Program-made: the position numbers and the translations under genes
Virus record (IMG/VR): IMGVR_UViG_3300009790_000023
Coordinates: 1-42,623 of that record
Reading direction: 5' to 3' (one strand)
DNA length: 42,623 nt
Source: a virus
Notes under the pieces: model-generated
What the model was told of the DNA's origin: nothing
The model's input: only the letters and a program-made list of their open reading frames with translations
Databases searched by the model: none
Part shown: positions 8,601 through 17,283 of the stretch, in pieces
Layout: every line of letters begins with the position of its first letter
Position numbering within the stretch: the first letter of the stretch is position 1

Positions 8601-10546
8601 GCAACTATGTAATTAACTCTTAAACTTGGTATCCCTAGTTGCTCCGCTAATTGCCTTCGATTATGACCATTAACAATATAAGTTTTACCATCAGCGGGAT
8701 CTCGCCATACATCAACAGCATCTTCTAAATCAGTATTCCATTTTTGAACACCAGCTAAAGAAGCACCTTTTTGAACACCAACCTCATCTACTCCCTGCTT
8801 GTACTGAAAGCGAAGTGGATCCGTAAATAATTCAGCAAGAGAAGCTACTTGCTGGCCTGCTAAACGATTAGGCAAAACTGAAACACCTTTTATCTCTTCT
8901 AATTTTTTAAAAGCTTCAATTAGATCTAAACGCTTTAATTCAGAAGGCTCCTTACCAGTAAGAGATAAGACATCCAAAACAAATGCTTCATCAGAACTTG
9001 CCATAGCCCTAAGAGTTGGCAAGTCTATTGATTCAAGATCTTCATAATATTTAGACCCAGACAAAGAAGAAGTTGGAGCTGTACTTAAGGAAAACTTTGC
9101 GTCTGGAGCTGCGGCGGTCTGTTCTCTTCCAGTTACATCGGCAACAACTTCTGTTGTATTTTCTCCAGCAGCAGTTCTTTTCTGTATCTCTAATTTGCCT
9201 GCAAGGTCTGTATTGTCTCTAATCGTCTCAACGATAGTGGTTACTTCTGGCTTGCTATTGTCTGCTGGAATATATTTATTAGTTAAAGATGCTTCTGCTT
9301 CCTCCGCAGTCTCAGGCCTTACGGCATCTCCATTCGAGTATTTACCATCAGCATCTTTTTTGATTACACCTTCTTTTTCTAAGAAATCTCTTGTATCTGT
9401 AGCCTTTCTTGTATAAGACTTTTGTACTTTACCTTTTCTATAAGCTTGAGTTACGTTTAGCTGCGCTTCCTTTTTTTTAGTTGCTATTGATTCAAGCAAT
9501 TCTTTGATTTTTATGTTCTGGTCTAGCTTAAAACCGTCAGCCAGATCACCAGCACCGCCAATAAATACAGCTAAAGCGCCATCAATCGGAACTTTTCTGA
9601 AATAAGCTTGCTTTCTGGTGATCCCTTGCTGCATTGCAGGATCCCATTTTTCGCTTAAGAAACTAACAGCACTACCAGTAATCCTTGGATCAGTAGCCAA
9701 TCCTGTCGTCATTTCTTCAATAAGAGAAAAAGCAACACCTTTCCTCACTAATCCCCATCCTGTTTTTGCTGTTCTTGGATCAAATAAAGAAGCAAGACCT
9801 TTCGTGTACTTAAATTTACCTAAATAACCTAAAGCTTTAAACCACGCTGGAGCAGACGCTATCGCTGCAACAAATTCAGTCCTAGCCGCATCTCCTTGTC
9901 TTTCCTCCTTGGTCATTTCACCTTGGAGTTTTGTCGTCTGCTCTCCTGCTCCTGCATAAAAAGCATCGTTTATACGTTGTTCGAGATCTTCAATAGGCTC
10001 TCTAAATCTTGGAAATGTTTCAGCAGCTAAGAAAGAAGCTGTTCCAGTTATTGCAGTTGGTATGCCTAAATAAGCAGTATTCCCCCAATCTCTATTAGGA
10101 GCAATTGCCCTTGTTCCGAGATAAATAGGTCTAGTTACTAACTGACCCCAGTTCTTTTCTTTTATGTTTTCATTTAAAATATTCCACTCAGTTATTGCAT
10201 CGTCTTTACTTCTATCAACGTACATCTTTGCAAAATCTCTAGCAGATAGCTCTCTAAGCTCTGCCTTTGTGTGATCTAAATAAGGCTTGTCTCCTATTTT
10301 TAAATTATTAATTTGCGAAGGATGATAGTCGCCCTGAGTAATCGTATGCCAAAACTTTCGTGCGACGTTTGCTTTTTTCATAACCGAAGCATCGGTCATG
10401 GATTTGGGCAATACATCTCTTAAAGTTTGCTCTTTCTTTGGTTCCTCGACTAATGGCTTAATTACGCCTGGATCTTTTAATTCTTCCTCATCTTCCAGGA
10501 CTTCGTTGCCGAGTTGAGGGGCATCTCCGAAAGGTGTTGTTGTCAT
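5672..10546 (-). CDS. Giant internal virion protein with ParB-like and metallopeptidase motifs (1624 aa)
   Basis: This is the largest gene of the window, in the gp15/gp16 region. Around residues 570-660 there is a ParB/sulfiredoxin-like segment: a DPLRFQ box, then IVNGHNRRQLAEQLGIPSLRV, which matches the GxxRxxA box of ParB-type N-terminal domains. Residues 660-760 are helical, as in the helical part that follows in such proteins. Near the C-terminus is HEAFH at residues 1450-1454 (DNA 6185-6199), with a candidate third zinc ligand E1502 in a QAEAFG motif, together the signature of a zinc metallopeptidase. Residues 850-1250 are highly charged and coiled-coil-like. This combination is known from phage polyvalent proteins thought to be injected with DNA. 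No SLT lysozyme motif is visible. It starts 3 bp after the 750-aa gene's stop. Confidence 0.8.
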   Translation of the reverse strand: MTTTPFGDAPQLGNEVLEDEEELKDPGVIKPLVEEPKKEQTLRDVLPKSMTDASVMKKANVARKFWHTITQGDYHPSQINNLKIGDKPYLDHTKAELRELSARDFAKMYVDRSKDDAITEWNILNENIKEKNWGQLVTRPIYLGTRAIAPNRDWGNTAYLGIPTAITGTASFLAAETFPRFREPIEDLEQRINDAFYAGAGEQTTKLQGEMTKEERQGDAARTEFVAAIASAPAWFKALGYLGKFKYTKGLASLFDPRTAKTGWGLVRKGVAFSLIEEMTTGLATDPRITGSAVSFLSEKWDPAMQQGITRKQAYFRKVPIDGALAVFIGGAGDLADGFKLDQNIKIKELLESIATKKKEAQLNVTQAYRKGKVQKSYTRKATDTRDFLEKEGVIKKDADGKYSNGDAVRPETAEEAEASLTNKYIPADNSKPEVTTIVETIRDNTDLAGKLEIQKRTAAGENTTEVVADVTGREQTAAAPDAKFSLSTAPTSSLSGSKYYEDLESIDLPTLRAMASSDEAFVLDVLSLTGKEPSELKRLDLIEAFKKLEEIKGVSVLPNRLAGQQVASLAELFTDPLRFQYKQGVDEVGVQKGASLAGVQKWNTDLEDAVDVWRDPADGKTYIVNGHNRRQLAEQLGIPSLRVNYIVAKTAEEAKIKGALANIASGSGTGVDAAKFFKSKGFNSIEDLTNLGLPLASGKAAEGLALSKLPDNIFQDFIDGKLTRSKAMALGASEMDEAGMQQAYKMLQSRDMSDGTFAQVIEQAKLSPTIEGDQVDLFGNTETLNLMVEKAKLADRIEKDLKSDKVLWKKVQANKKKLEEGGTKVGKGTTQIVSDTGLAVDQFKAQKYTQTRLSQLLNEGAIELQQGGKIGPIKSRIQQQFVESLGDAELQKAIDLPPAPKPPDPTGDELVKDIAVNALEKGEARAPSTTIPPSPEVEDIDLNKAFTNLSTVDNDEYRKLLETEQRLREEHGRVDESMEADKLTKERTDTGYYEKTYEEKKKAGVLDAFREDIKLTEEFAEIERNTRSMFGIESTKVSDEKLIEIGKMDDKTLAGQIDKFTKKKLTEKKIQNRLKKITDFESKQERFYEINKDMDKQLRAGKDGNRMPTTEEQAALDVEYNEADKILDEREKLRLDKAEQELKDHNVYQALQREKWKREIVNFEVENKKIFEGATGKAFNRLVAAMDRTLGHEWKGGFDTAGDLLNVLDVARRSSEVAVIKALEDFEKVTTSKSGRRLNVDEQFPFIKPFLSKDPEYRAKIRKQKLEKKKLQSSVTGIDYTNGNYDEMYYRRYLKNLQDRKAIMAADSLAEYGARISDELNGRIFQSKVLTNELLTAMKDALHISGIPLNNLKVFDDINLLDKFGPEELARTTAEWDTGRATFISQNPDDPLAKMAAGETGGLYVPIDYSEKVQQSIYLALYPALNQRLGGLLSHAPQGGRPFSWTLYHEAFHGVQDLIKRMNLDAQSLDSVEGITEMVGIIKKHGGNYQPGMSNSEIQAEAFGIWATNRKIKLTKGGVVKTTFERIKKFIQSLRIKYDLMRKKSLGYTDIFEIAAKGNIAKAAAIEGLSDHQLFFMTSKLNAWSHQHAPQLTMRVFEYLETKKADYDNLIFGANNQFTKEGC

Positions 10547-10549
10547 TGG

Positions 10550-12802
10550 TTAAACCCCCAAAAGAACATTTTCAAACAAGCGACTCGTTTGTGCCAGAGC
10601 CGTTGGTCCTGGTGCAGCCGTAAGTATTCCTTCAATCATTCCTTGCGCTTGATTTCCTAAGATTTCTAAGTTTCTTAATTCATCTTCATCGGGGAACCAA
10701 TCTTTAACTTTGGGATTATCTTTGTAGTGATTTAAGTGAATTAATAAGAGCTGTTCTGGACTAATATTGTTATATCTTGTCGCTGCATCTCTGAAATGAT
10801 AATCGTAATTACCAGGCTTATCAGCTTGGTTCTCGTAAATACGCCTAATAGCATCAATGCTATATATAGGTTGTGTCTCTAAACTGCTTAAATCTTCGTC
10901 TTTAGGAGACATTTTATAACCATATTTACCTTCTACGATTACATTTTGTCCTTCTTTTGGAGGGGTTAAATCAAAACTACCAGGCAAAATTCGTTTCATT
11001 ATCTGTTCATTACCAGTAATATCATCAGTAACTTCTCTAACAATATTAGCTACTTCTTGATCTGAAATTGAACCACCTGGGCCTATTTTTTGTAGTCTTT
11101 CATCAACCTCATTGAGCACTCCACTTGTTATTTTATTTGTTATATTTCTAATTCCTTCCGCTTCATCTAAATCATTATTAACCATAAAATCAAGTACATC
11201 TTGATCTCCACCTTCAGATAATACCCTCTTCATAATATCAGGATAGAATCTTTCAGTAATTACTTTAATCTCATCTTTAATTCTTTTATTCATCTCTGCA
11301 TTGTTATACGCTTTATTCTTATCTTCTATTTGAGATTTAAACAGAGCTATTTTCTGTTTGTTAAGTTCTATCTTATATTTAGTAGATGGAATCCTTTCAT
11401 AAAATGAATTAAATTCTTTATTTGCTTGCTCTGGATTCCAAGCATTACCAGAAGTTAAAGACCATTTGTTATACCATTCATTCCATTCTGGATCATTCTC
11501 AAGCTTAACAACTCGCTCCCTTTCATTTAGCGCTGATTCATTTATTTCTTTAATAAAATCAGCCCTTTGTTTTCTATCAAAATTAGGTGCTAATTTATCA
11601 TTTTTATATATATCATCTGTAATTTTATTAATTTTATCCGTATCCCCTTCAACAATAGCGGTCCACAAATCATCACCAAAATTTTCTTCAAAAATTGCAT
11701 ACCCAGTTTTTTGTTCTTCTGTTCTTAATTTATGATAAGACTCCTCAACTTTACTTCTATCAACCTCTAATTCTGCGCCAAATATATCACCTATTAAATA
11801 TCTCATATCCTCGGTTCCATCTCCTCCTGGCTTTAAGCCATGACCAGCAGGCATTAAAGAAAAAAGACTTAATGCTCTAATAGCTCTTGGATCATCTTTG
11901 CTTCTTAGTTGTAGATTTTTTGCAGTCGTAAGTATTGATCTTTTGATCATTGGCAATCCATCTGCGCCAAGACCAGCCTCTAATAATGCTTGCTCTATAA
12001 ACCCGTGAACCTTTTCTTTTAGTAAATCTAAATCTTCATAATTTGGCCCTACTTTATTATTCAACATGATCTGCTCAAGTCCATAAGCAGTTTGATATTC
12101 TTTTGTGTATTTCTTTAATTTTAAATTTGCTTGAAAATGTTTCTCTTGGAAATTTGCAAATTCCTTATTAATTTCTGGTACAACTTTTGTTGTAAAACCT
12201 GGAGCACTTTCATCAATACCAAAAATATTCATCAAGGCCGTTGTTACTCTTGCCTTCGTTTTAAGAACGTCTTGATGACCATGATCTAAAGAAGCTAATT
12301 TTGATCCCTCAGTTGCCCATGCGTGATTAAACATAGGCTTCACAAACTGAGCTGTTATCGTGCTTGCTTGATTTAAAACTCCAGCTCTTCTGTAATAGTT
12401 GAGCTCATCCATTTGGATGCCAGCTATTGCATCCTGTTTCTCTACTTCCCTATTGGTGGTTGCATATTCAATTCCTTTAAATACCTGTTCTCTATTGATA
12501 TTGTCAAAAGCTCTTTGAAGTTGATTTTTACCTTTTTCATATTCATTGCTGGCATACATTTTCATGCCTGCATCCATAGCAGGAATCAACTTTCCAACTG
12601 CTTCAGCTAACTGATCAAAACTGTTGTAACCCTGAACGTTTTGAACATTGCCGCGCTGAATAATATTGATTCCTTTTGGCTGACTAAATTCTCTTAAAAG
12701 ACCAGCGGGAGCAACGTCTTTAACATTAGGTCGGGTAAAAGTATCTACAGGTTTTGCAGAAGGAGTGATTTTACCAGGATCAATTCGTTGTTGTTTAGCC
12801 AT
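10550..12802 (-). CDS. gp15-like internal virion protein (750 aa)
   Basis: By position, directly between the gp14-like gene and the giant 1624-aa gene, this corresponds to T7 gp15, an inner-core protein ejected into the cell. The sequence is long, hydrophilic and predominantly helical, with no signal peptide and no obvious enzymatic motif. The N-terminus (MAKQQRIDPGKITPSAKPVD) is proline-rich, and a FDQLAEAVGKLIPAMDAGM helix follows, a pattern common in gp15-like proteins of marine podoviruses. The start overlaps the stop of the preceding gene as TAATG, implying translational coupling. The assignment rests on synteny more than on sequence motifs. Confidence 0.75.
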   Translation of the reverse strand: MAKQQRIDPGKITPSAKPVDTFTRPNVKDVAPAGLLREFSQPKGINIIQRGNVQNVQGYNSFDQLAEAVGKLIPAMDAGMKMYASNEYEKGKNQLQRAFDNINREQVFKGIEYATTNREVEKQDAIAGIQMDELNYYRRAGVLNQASTITAQFVKPMFNHAWATEGSKLASLDHGHQDVLKTKARVTTALMNIFGIDESAPGFTTKVVPEINKEFANFQEKHFQANLKLKKYTKEYQTAYGLEQIMLNNKVGPNYEDLDLLKEKVHGFIEQALLEAGLGADGLPMIKRSILTTAKNLQLRSKDDPRAIRALSLFSLMPAGHGLKPGGDGTEDMRYLIGDIFGAELEVDRSKVEESYHKLRTEEQKTGYAIFEENFGDDLWTAIVEGDTDKINKITDDIYKNDKLAPNFDRKQRADFIKEINESALNERERVVKLENDPEWNEWYNKWSLTSGNAWNPEQANKEFNSFYERIPSTKYKIELNKQKIALFKSQIEDKNKAYNNAEMNKRIKDEIKVITERFYPDIMKRVLSEGGDQDVLDFMVNNDLDEAEGIRNITNKITSGVLNEVDERLQKIGPGGSISDQEVANIVREVTDDITGNEQIMKRILPGSFDLTPPKEGQNVIVEGKYGYKMSPKDEDLSSLETQPIYSIDAIRRIYENQADKPGNYDYHFRDAATRYNNISPEQLLLIHLNHYKDNPKVKDWFPDEDELRNLEILGNQAQGMIEGILTAAPGPTALAQTSRLFENVLLGV

Positions 12803-13584
12803 TAGATCTGCTTAAGACCGATATAAGTGTTCAAGCCAGCGGAGAAACCACCAGCGACAGAACTTAAGAACGCAGCAGAAGAGCTTGGCGCACTTCCAAC
12901 CATTGACGGAGGCACAGCTCCAACCAATGCAGGAATTGGTGGGAACGGTGGCAATGGATCCATAATTTCTTGAGCCTCATAAAATTGTTGAGAATTAAAT
13001 TCTTTTAAATATCCGGCAATTGCTCCAGCCTGATCTCTGGTGTACTGACCATCTCTAAATTTTTGGTTGATCTGAGAGATAGTTGCTTTGTTACCTACTT
13101 GTCTTTGCACATCCATTTGCAAAGCATCAACCATTCCAATTCCATTCGCTCCGAGTGCTCCAACAGATGCTCTATTCCTTAAACCCTGAACCTTGGTGTG
13201 AAACATAGCCATAGCTTCAGACATGGCCTCTTGCTCATGTCTTGCCTGTATTGCTGATGCTTTATTTATATAATTAGCTCCTGCCGCTGCTCTCGTTTCA
13301 GCTACAAGATCAGCCTGTGCAATTGACTTAGATAATTCAACAGCTCTTAAGTTATAAGCATGTGTTACTTGCTGACCATGATTTAATTTCTCTACCCAAT
13401 AGGAATAATTCTGATTGACATTCGTTTGCTTGGCTTGCATCCCTGCTGCCCAACCTGAATATTCATCCATCGCCTCTTTGTAGGCGACATCATTTATATA
13501 CTTTTGCTTTTGAGCTGCATGTTGTAATTGGCCCTGGAGAAAGCCAGCGCCCATCGAAAGCCCAAAACCGACTAAAGGATCCAT
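12802..13584 (-). CDS. gp14-like internal virion protein (260 aa)
   Basis: An alanine- and glutamine-rich helical protein lies between the gp13-like and gp15-like genes, the T7 gp14 position. The N-terminus (PLVGFGLSMGAGFLQGQLQH) is glycine-rich and hydrophobic, then comes a long helical region (residues 25-190), then a proline-rich tail (DPLPPFPPIPALVGAVPP) and a small-residue C-terminus. Glycine-rich segments of this kind are typical of gp14, which forms part of the trans-envelope ejection channel. Both ends overlap their neighbours as TAATG, so the three core genes look translationally coupled. Confidence 0.75.
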   Translation of the reverse strand: MDPLVGFGLSMGAGFLQGQLQHAAQKQKYINDVAYKEAMDEYSGWAAGMQAKQTNVNQNYSYWVEKLNHGQQVTHAYNLRAVELSKSIAQADLVAETRAAAGANYINKASAIQARHEQEAMSEAMAMFHTKVQGLRNRASVGALGANGIGMVDALQMDVQRQVGNKATISQINQKFRDGQYTRDQAGAIAGYLKEFNSQQFYEAQEIMDPLPPFPPIPALVGAVPPSMVGSAPSSSAAFLSSVAGGFSAGLNTYIGLKQI

Positions 13585-14030
13585 TAAGCCTTCCTCCAGA
13601 AATGACAGAACAATTGATCTTCAACCCCGTAAGGTTTTGGTTCTTCAATAGTGAAGTTCAAATGTTTTAACCAACGGATTGATTGTCTGTTCTTTGAATA
13701 AACATAATTTTCCACCATTCCACCTGCTTTTTCAAGACAATACTCTACCCATTCTCGACCATAAAGTGATAGTTGCCACCTGTGATGTTTGGTCGCTGTA
13801 AGCTTGTCTGTACCTAGCAACCAGATATAAGAACCCACTACCCCTGTAATACCAACGGGATCACCATCATCTCCTTCAATTCCTTGAATAACATTAGAGC
13901 TTAAAAAACATTTTTTACATGCTTCCAAACCAGATAATCCGTGACTAAGTTTCACTTCAATTTCATCTTCTTGCCTTATGTTATCTCCGACCTCGTAAAT
14001 AACATTAGCGTCGGCTTTAATCCACTTCAT
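13584..14030 (-). CDS. gp13-like protein, GNAT-like fold (148 aa)
   Basis: The ATG at 14030 (MKWIKADANVIYEV) is chosen because it overlaps the gp12-like stop as ATGA; the longer frame from 14069 would run 13 codons into gp12. The protein has a GNAT-like pattern: a central TGVVGSYIWLLGTDKL strand, then a hydrophobic helix (HHRWQLSLYGREWVEYCLEKA) and a conserved NYVYSKNRQSIRWLKHLNF segment near the end, which matches the NxVdxxNxxaixWLkxlGF block of gp13-like virion assembly proteins. These share an acetyltransferase fold, but acetylation activity is unproven. It lies between tail protein B and gp14, as in T7. Confidence 0.8.
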   Translation of the reverse strand: MKWIKADANVIYEVGDNIRQEDEIEVKLSHGLSGLEACKKCFLSSNVIQGIEGDDGDPVGITGVVGSYIWLLGTDKLTATKHHRWQLSLYGREWVEYCLEKAGGMVENYVYSKNRQSIRWLKHLNFTIEEPKPYGVEDQLFCHFWRKA

Positions 14031-16522
14031 CTTAAAGCACTTGCCTTTCCTGTTATCAACGCAACCCATTCACAAGTAGAGAACTTACATGGATGTGGAG
14101 AGTCATTTTGTATCTCAACCATGCACCTTTCACCTCTACTCATAATCGGAATATTGAATACTCCTTCAAAAATTCTTTCATCATCTATCGTCCATCCATT
14201 AGGTAATGCACTTCCTAAAGTTGAATCTCTAGATCCAAGAATTGTTCCATCAAATTTATAAATACCTGTATCTCTTCCTTCAGGTAAAACATGAACCTCA
14301 AAATAATGAGATTCGTGATACCGAAGCTTGGCGTGACGAACTTGAGTTCTCTCAACGTTCGCTGCCGCCTTACCTCCTCCTATTTCTTTATAAAGTTTAA
14401 AACGTGTAAAACGATATCTAAAGTTATAAACTTCTCCAAAATAAATGGGAACAGCAGACCAATCACCATTAGCAACAATCTGATTTCCACTTGTTGCTTT
14501 ACCGAGATATACACCTCCATTGTGTGACGTGCTGTAACCACTCCATGCCTGCGTCTCCGAGGCAATTGTGTATGGCAATGTCCATGTCGTTTTCTTTGTA
14601 TTTGCGTCATAAGTACCCGCTGAAACTCTCATTGCTGTCGGGGTTTCAGTGGTAGTTGAGACACGCCTATCCAATAGAAGAGGATATGGAGAACCAGCTA
14701 AAGGCTCTTGAGATCTATCCATGACAGAGATAGTTTCCAAGTAAACCTTTGTTCCATATCTCATCAAGCAATAAAGAGTTTCTCTTATGGCAAGCACCTG
14801 GAGCACTTCGTCAACTCCTGCAAAATCCCAATAGCTCCAACTTGACTGTGCTCTTTCAGTACCTTGGCCTGAATTTCTAAAAAAGTATTTATAAACATAG
14901 ATTCTATTTTTATGGCCTGTTTTTCCACTTATTCCAAACATCACGTTCGACGTATCATTAACCGTCATCTTGAACATGTCACTTGGAACGTATGCCGATA
15001 CATAACCAGTTAAATCCTGTGCGTCAGCAGTTAAAGCCGTTCCAGCTCCACGAACACTAAATTCTCTAAACTGAGAAAAATCGCCGTTTGATTGTGCAAA
15101 GATAATACCCCCGCCTGCCAGTTGGGGTCTGACATCTGTATCTACTTCAAACTGAGTTAAAACCGTAATCTGTGCTGTTGCTGGAGTTAAAATAGTTTCA
15201 GCAGCGTTAAATCTAAATTGATATTGCGAACTAAATAATATTAATTCGTCCTGGTATGGAACAGCATATTTTAAAATAGATACCCTGTTGTTACTTGCTA
15301 CAACATCAATCGGATCTGTATCTAATATGGTTGTCGTTGTTTCAGGAAAAAATTCAAAGAAAGATCGAACTCTACTCAGAATTACATTTTCATCTGATAA
15401 GAATCCGAGCCTGTTCTTGTAAATAAAAATGTCATTAATAGGAAATCCAATAAAGCTCGGATCTGGAGAAGTTAAATAATCACCAGCTATCCGATCACCC
15501 CACTTAGGCATCTCACTTCCTGACTGAGTGCTTTTGTCAGCAGGCCCAAAGTAAAACTGACCATTTGATAACCTCACCAAAATATGAGGCATTGTGTCCT
15601 CATCGACCTCGTATTCAACGCCAGGGCTAACAGTTTCAGTCCATGCACCTTCTCCAAACGTTCCACTCTTAGGTTTGAACTCGACGTAATAACCGTCATA
15701 GTTATTCCCTGGATCACCAATAATTGATATTTGATAACCGACAGGAGCAATAGTTGGTAATTCTGTAAACGCCTGGACCTCGTTCAGGAAAACAGTTATG
15801 TCTTGGTTGGCTCTGGCATCTGTGGCCTCAAGTGTGATTGCGTTTGCAGACGTTAAATGAAGGACCGAACCACTTTGAGTAATGGTTACTCCACTTGGAC
15901 TAATGTTGTTTTTTAAATTCTCAGCAATCTCTTTAGAACTAATTCTATTTTCAGTAACACTTCCACCAGATGAAACTACAGCAGCAACAGCAGTTTGAAC
16001 TGTTGCGCTGCTTCCATTAACAGTCAATTTATATTCGTTTCCATAGCTCGCTCCCTTAACCCATACCAATGCTTCATGTGCGCTAGGCCGCGCAGTTGCG
16101 GGAGCCGTAGCGGTTTTCATCGCAGGGATCCTTTTTACATTCGTAATGAATGTGTAATCAGCAATTGTTACACAACGAATATCCGAACGAGCATTACTAA
16201 CAGTGCTTAAATATCCAACTCCACTCGGTTTATTTACAATCTTTTGGTTTCCCTCAAGGTCAAAAACTTTAACGTCGTTATTGCTTACAACTGCAAGATA
16301 TTCTTCAGTATTATCCCTAAGAATACTATGGATGAAACTGTCTCCAAAACTGGAGGTAGCAACTTCAGCCAAGACTTGCGAGGAGTCTCTTTTTCGTAAA
16401 CCCTCGACAATTGATGACATTCCATTGATTTGTATCTCTCCTTGTGATGGATCTCTTTGAGCGTCGGGTTGTTGTGAGATTCCCTGAGAAAGATTAGGAA
16501 TCGAATAAGAACGTAATGCCAT
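14027..16522 (-). CDS. Tail tubular protein B (gp12-like, 831 aa)
   Basis: The N-terminus MALRSYSIPNLSQGISQQPD, followed by AQRDPSQGEIQINGMSSIVEGLRKR, is the hallmark of T7 gp12-type nozzle proteins. The length (831 aa) fits the family (794 aa in T7). Further support is the mid-region SFIGFPINDIFIYKNRLGFLSDENVILSR, a block found in these proteins. It forms the distal tail nozzle below tail protein A. Its start overlaps the gp11-like stop (TAATG) and its stop overlaps the gp13-like start (ATGA), so it is in one tightly packed unit. Confidence 0.95.
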   Translation of the reverse strand: MALRSYSIPNLSQGISQQPDAQRDPSQGEIQINGMSSIVEGLRKRDSSQVLAEVATSSFGDSFIHSILRDNTEEYLAVVSNNDVKVFDLEGNQKIVNKPSGVGYLSTVSNARSDIRCVTIADYTFITNVKRIPAMKTATAPATARPSAHEALVWVKGASYGNEYKLTVNGSSATVQTAVAAVVSSGGSVTENRISSKEIAENLKNNISPSGVTITQSGSVLHLTSANAITLEATDARANQDITVFLNEVQAFTELPTIAPVGYQISIIGDPGNNYDGYYVEFKPKSGTFGEGAWTETVSPGVEYEVDEDTMPHILVRLSNGQFYFGPADKSTQSGSEMPKWGDRIAGDYLTSPDPSFIGFPINDIFIYKNRLGFLSDENVILSRVRSFFEFFPETTTTILDTDPIDVVASNNRVSILKYAVPYQDELILFSSQYQFRFNAAETILTPATAQITVLTQFEVDTDVRPQLAGGGIIFAQSNGDFSQFREFSVRGAGTALTADAQDLTGYVSAYVPSDMFKMTVNDTSNVMFGISGKTGHKNRIYVYKYFFRNSGQGTERAQSSWSYWDFAGVDEVLQVLAIRETLYCLMRYGTKVYLETISVMDRSQEPLAGSPYPLLLDRRVSTTTETPTAMRVSAGTYDANTKKTTWTLPYTIASETQAWSGYSTSHNGGVYLGKATSGNQIVANGDWSAVPIYFGEVYNFRYRFTRFKLYKEIGGGKAAANVERTQVRHAKLRYHESHYFEVHVLPEGRDTGIYKFDGTILGSRDSTLGSALPNGWTIDDERIFEGVFNIPIMSRGERCMVEIQNDSPHPCKFSTCEWVALITGKASALR

Positions 16523-17184
16523 TAGAGTCGAATACCAAGACTTGTTCTACGAGTAGCTAATCCTTTGGCAGGGGCATAAGTTGGGAAAGGTAAGTAGTTT
16601 CTATCTCCTGTTAACAAGTTTGGTTGTTGTTGTTGAAGCTCCATTCTTTCAAGAACAACTTGAGCAGCTCTTTCATCCTCTGCTGTATATCTAAATGAAT
16701 CGGTTGAACCTAAAACCCTTGCCGAGAAAACTCTTGCAGCTCTAATTGTTATCCATCTGTTGAACGCCTCTGGTGAATCATCCCAAGAGAAACCCCAAAC
16801 CACATTGGCTAAAACTTCATTGATATGTTCCTCAAAAACCGTGGTCCTTCTATCCATGTCATATAACTTTTGTCCTCTTAAAACGTAACGATTGGCATAT
16901 ATATATTCATCTAACTGCCACCTTAAAACGTTGGTTGGAATCGTCACCTCTCCAGTTGAAGAGTTTTTAGTGAACGGATAATCATTCTCCGTGTTCCAGC
17001 TCCATCCTTTGATCTGGCCTTCCTTGTGCATTTCGAGAAGCGTTCTCTCAGCAATACGAGCATCCGTAATTTGCTCGTCTTCCAAGGTGTTTATTGGTTG
17101 CTCACCAATGTTTTCTAAAAGAATATTTACCGCATCTAAAAGAGTTGATCTCCCTGGTACGGCTGACTGGTTTTGTAAACCCAT
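16522..17184 (-). CDS. Tail tubular protein A (gp11-like, 220 aa)
   Basis: The sequence TLLDAVNILLENIGEQPINTLED near the N-terminus, followed by AERTLLEMHKEGQIKGWSWNTE, is characteristic of T7 gp11-type adaptor proteins that sit between the portal and the nozzle. Length matches the family (196 aa in T7, about 200-220 in marine relatives). It is the first gene after the capsid-gene terminator, separated from the capsid gene by about 100 bp, and it overlaps gp12 by TAATG. The leader has ACGCCC 13 bases before the ATG, close to the ACGACC motif seen elsewhere in the window. Confidence 0.93.
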   Translation of the reverse strand: MGLQNQSAVPGRSTLLDAVNILLENIGEQPINTLEDEQITDARIAERTLLEMHKEGQIKGWSWNTENDYPFTKNSSTGEVTIPTNVLRWQLDEYIYANRYVLRGQKLYDMDRRTTVFEEHINEVLANVVWGFSWDDSPEAFNRWITIRAARVFSARVLGSTDSFRYTAEDERAAQVVLERMELQQQQPNLLTGDRNYLPFPTYAPAKGLATRRTSLGIRL

Positions 17185-17225
17185 AAGACTATTACAAGGG
17201 CGTTGCGTTCATTGTATTAGGTAGC

Positions 17226-17253
17226 AAAAAAAAGAGCCAGCTTTCGCTGGCCC
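17226..17253 (-). terminator. Intrinsic terminator after the capsid gene
   Basis: Read on the minus strand, an 8-bp stem (GGGCCAGC / GCTGGCTC, one G-T pair) closes a GAAA tetraloop and is followed by an uninterrupted run of eight T. It stands about 30 bp after the major capsid stop and before tail protein A. In T7 the late terminator T-phi has the same position after gene 10, so this probably lowers tail-gene expression relative to capsid. Confidence 0.92.
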
Positions 17254-17283
17254 TGCTTTGCAATCTTCCCAAGTTTAATCTAC

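Noticed and set aside
14380-14610. Minus-strand 76-residue frame inside tail protein B
   Set aside because: It is an out-of-frame shadow of a well-supported gp12-like gene.
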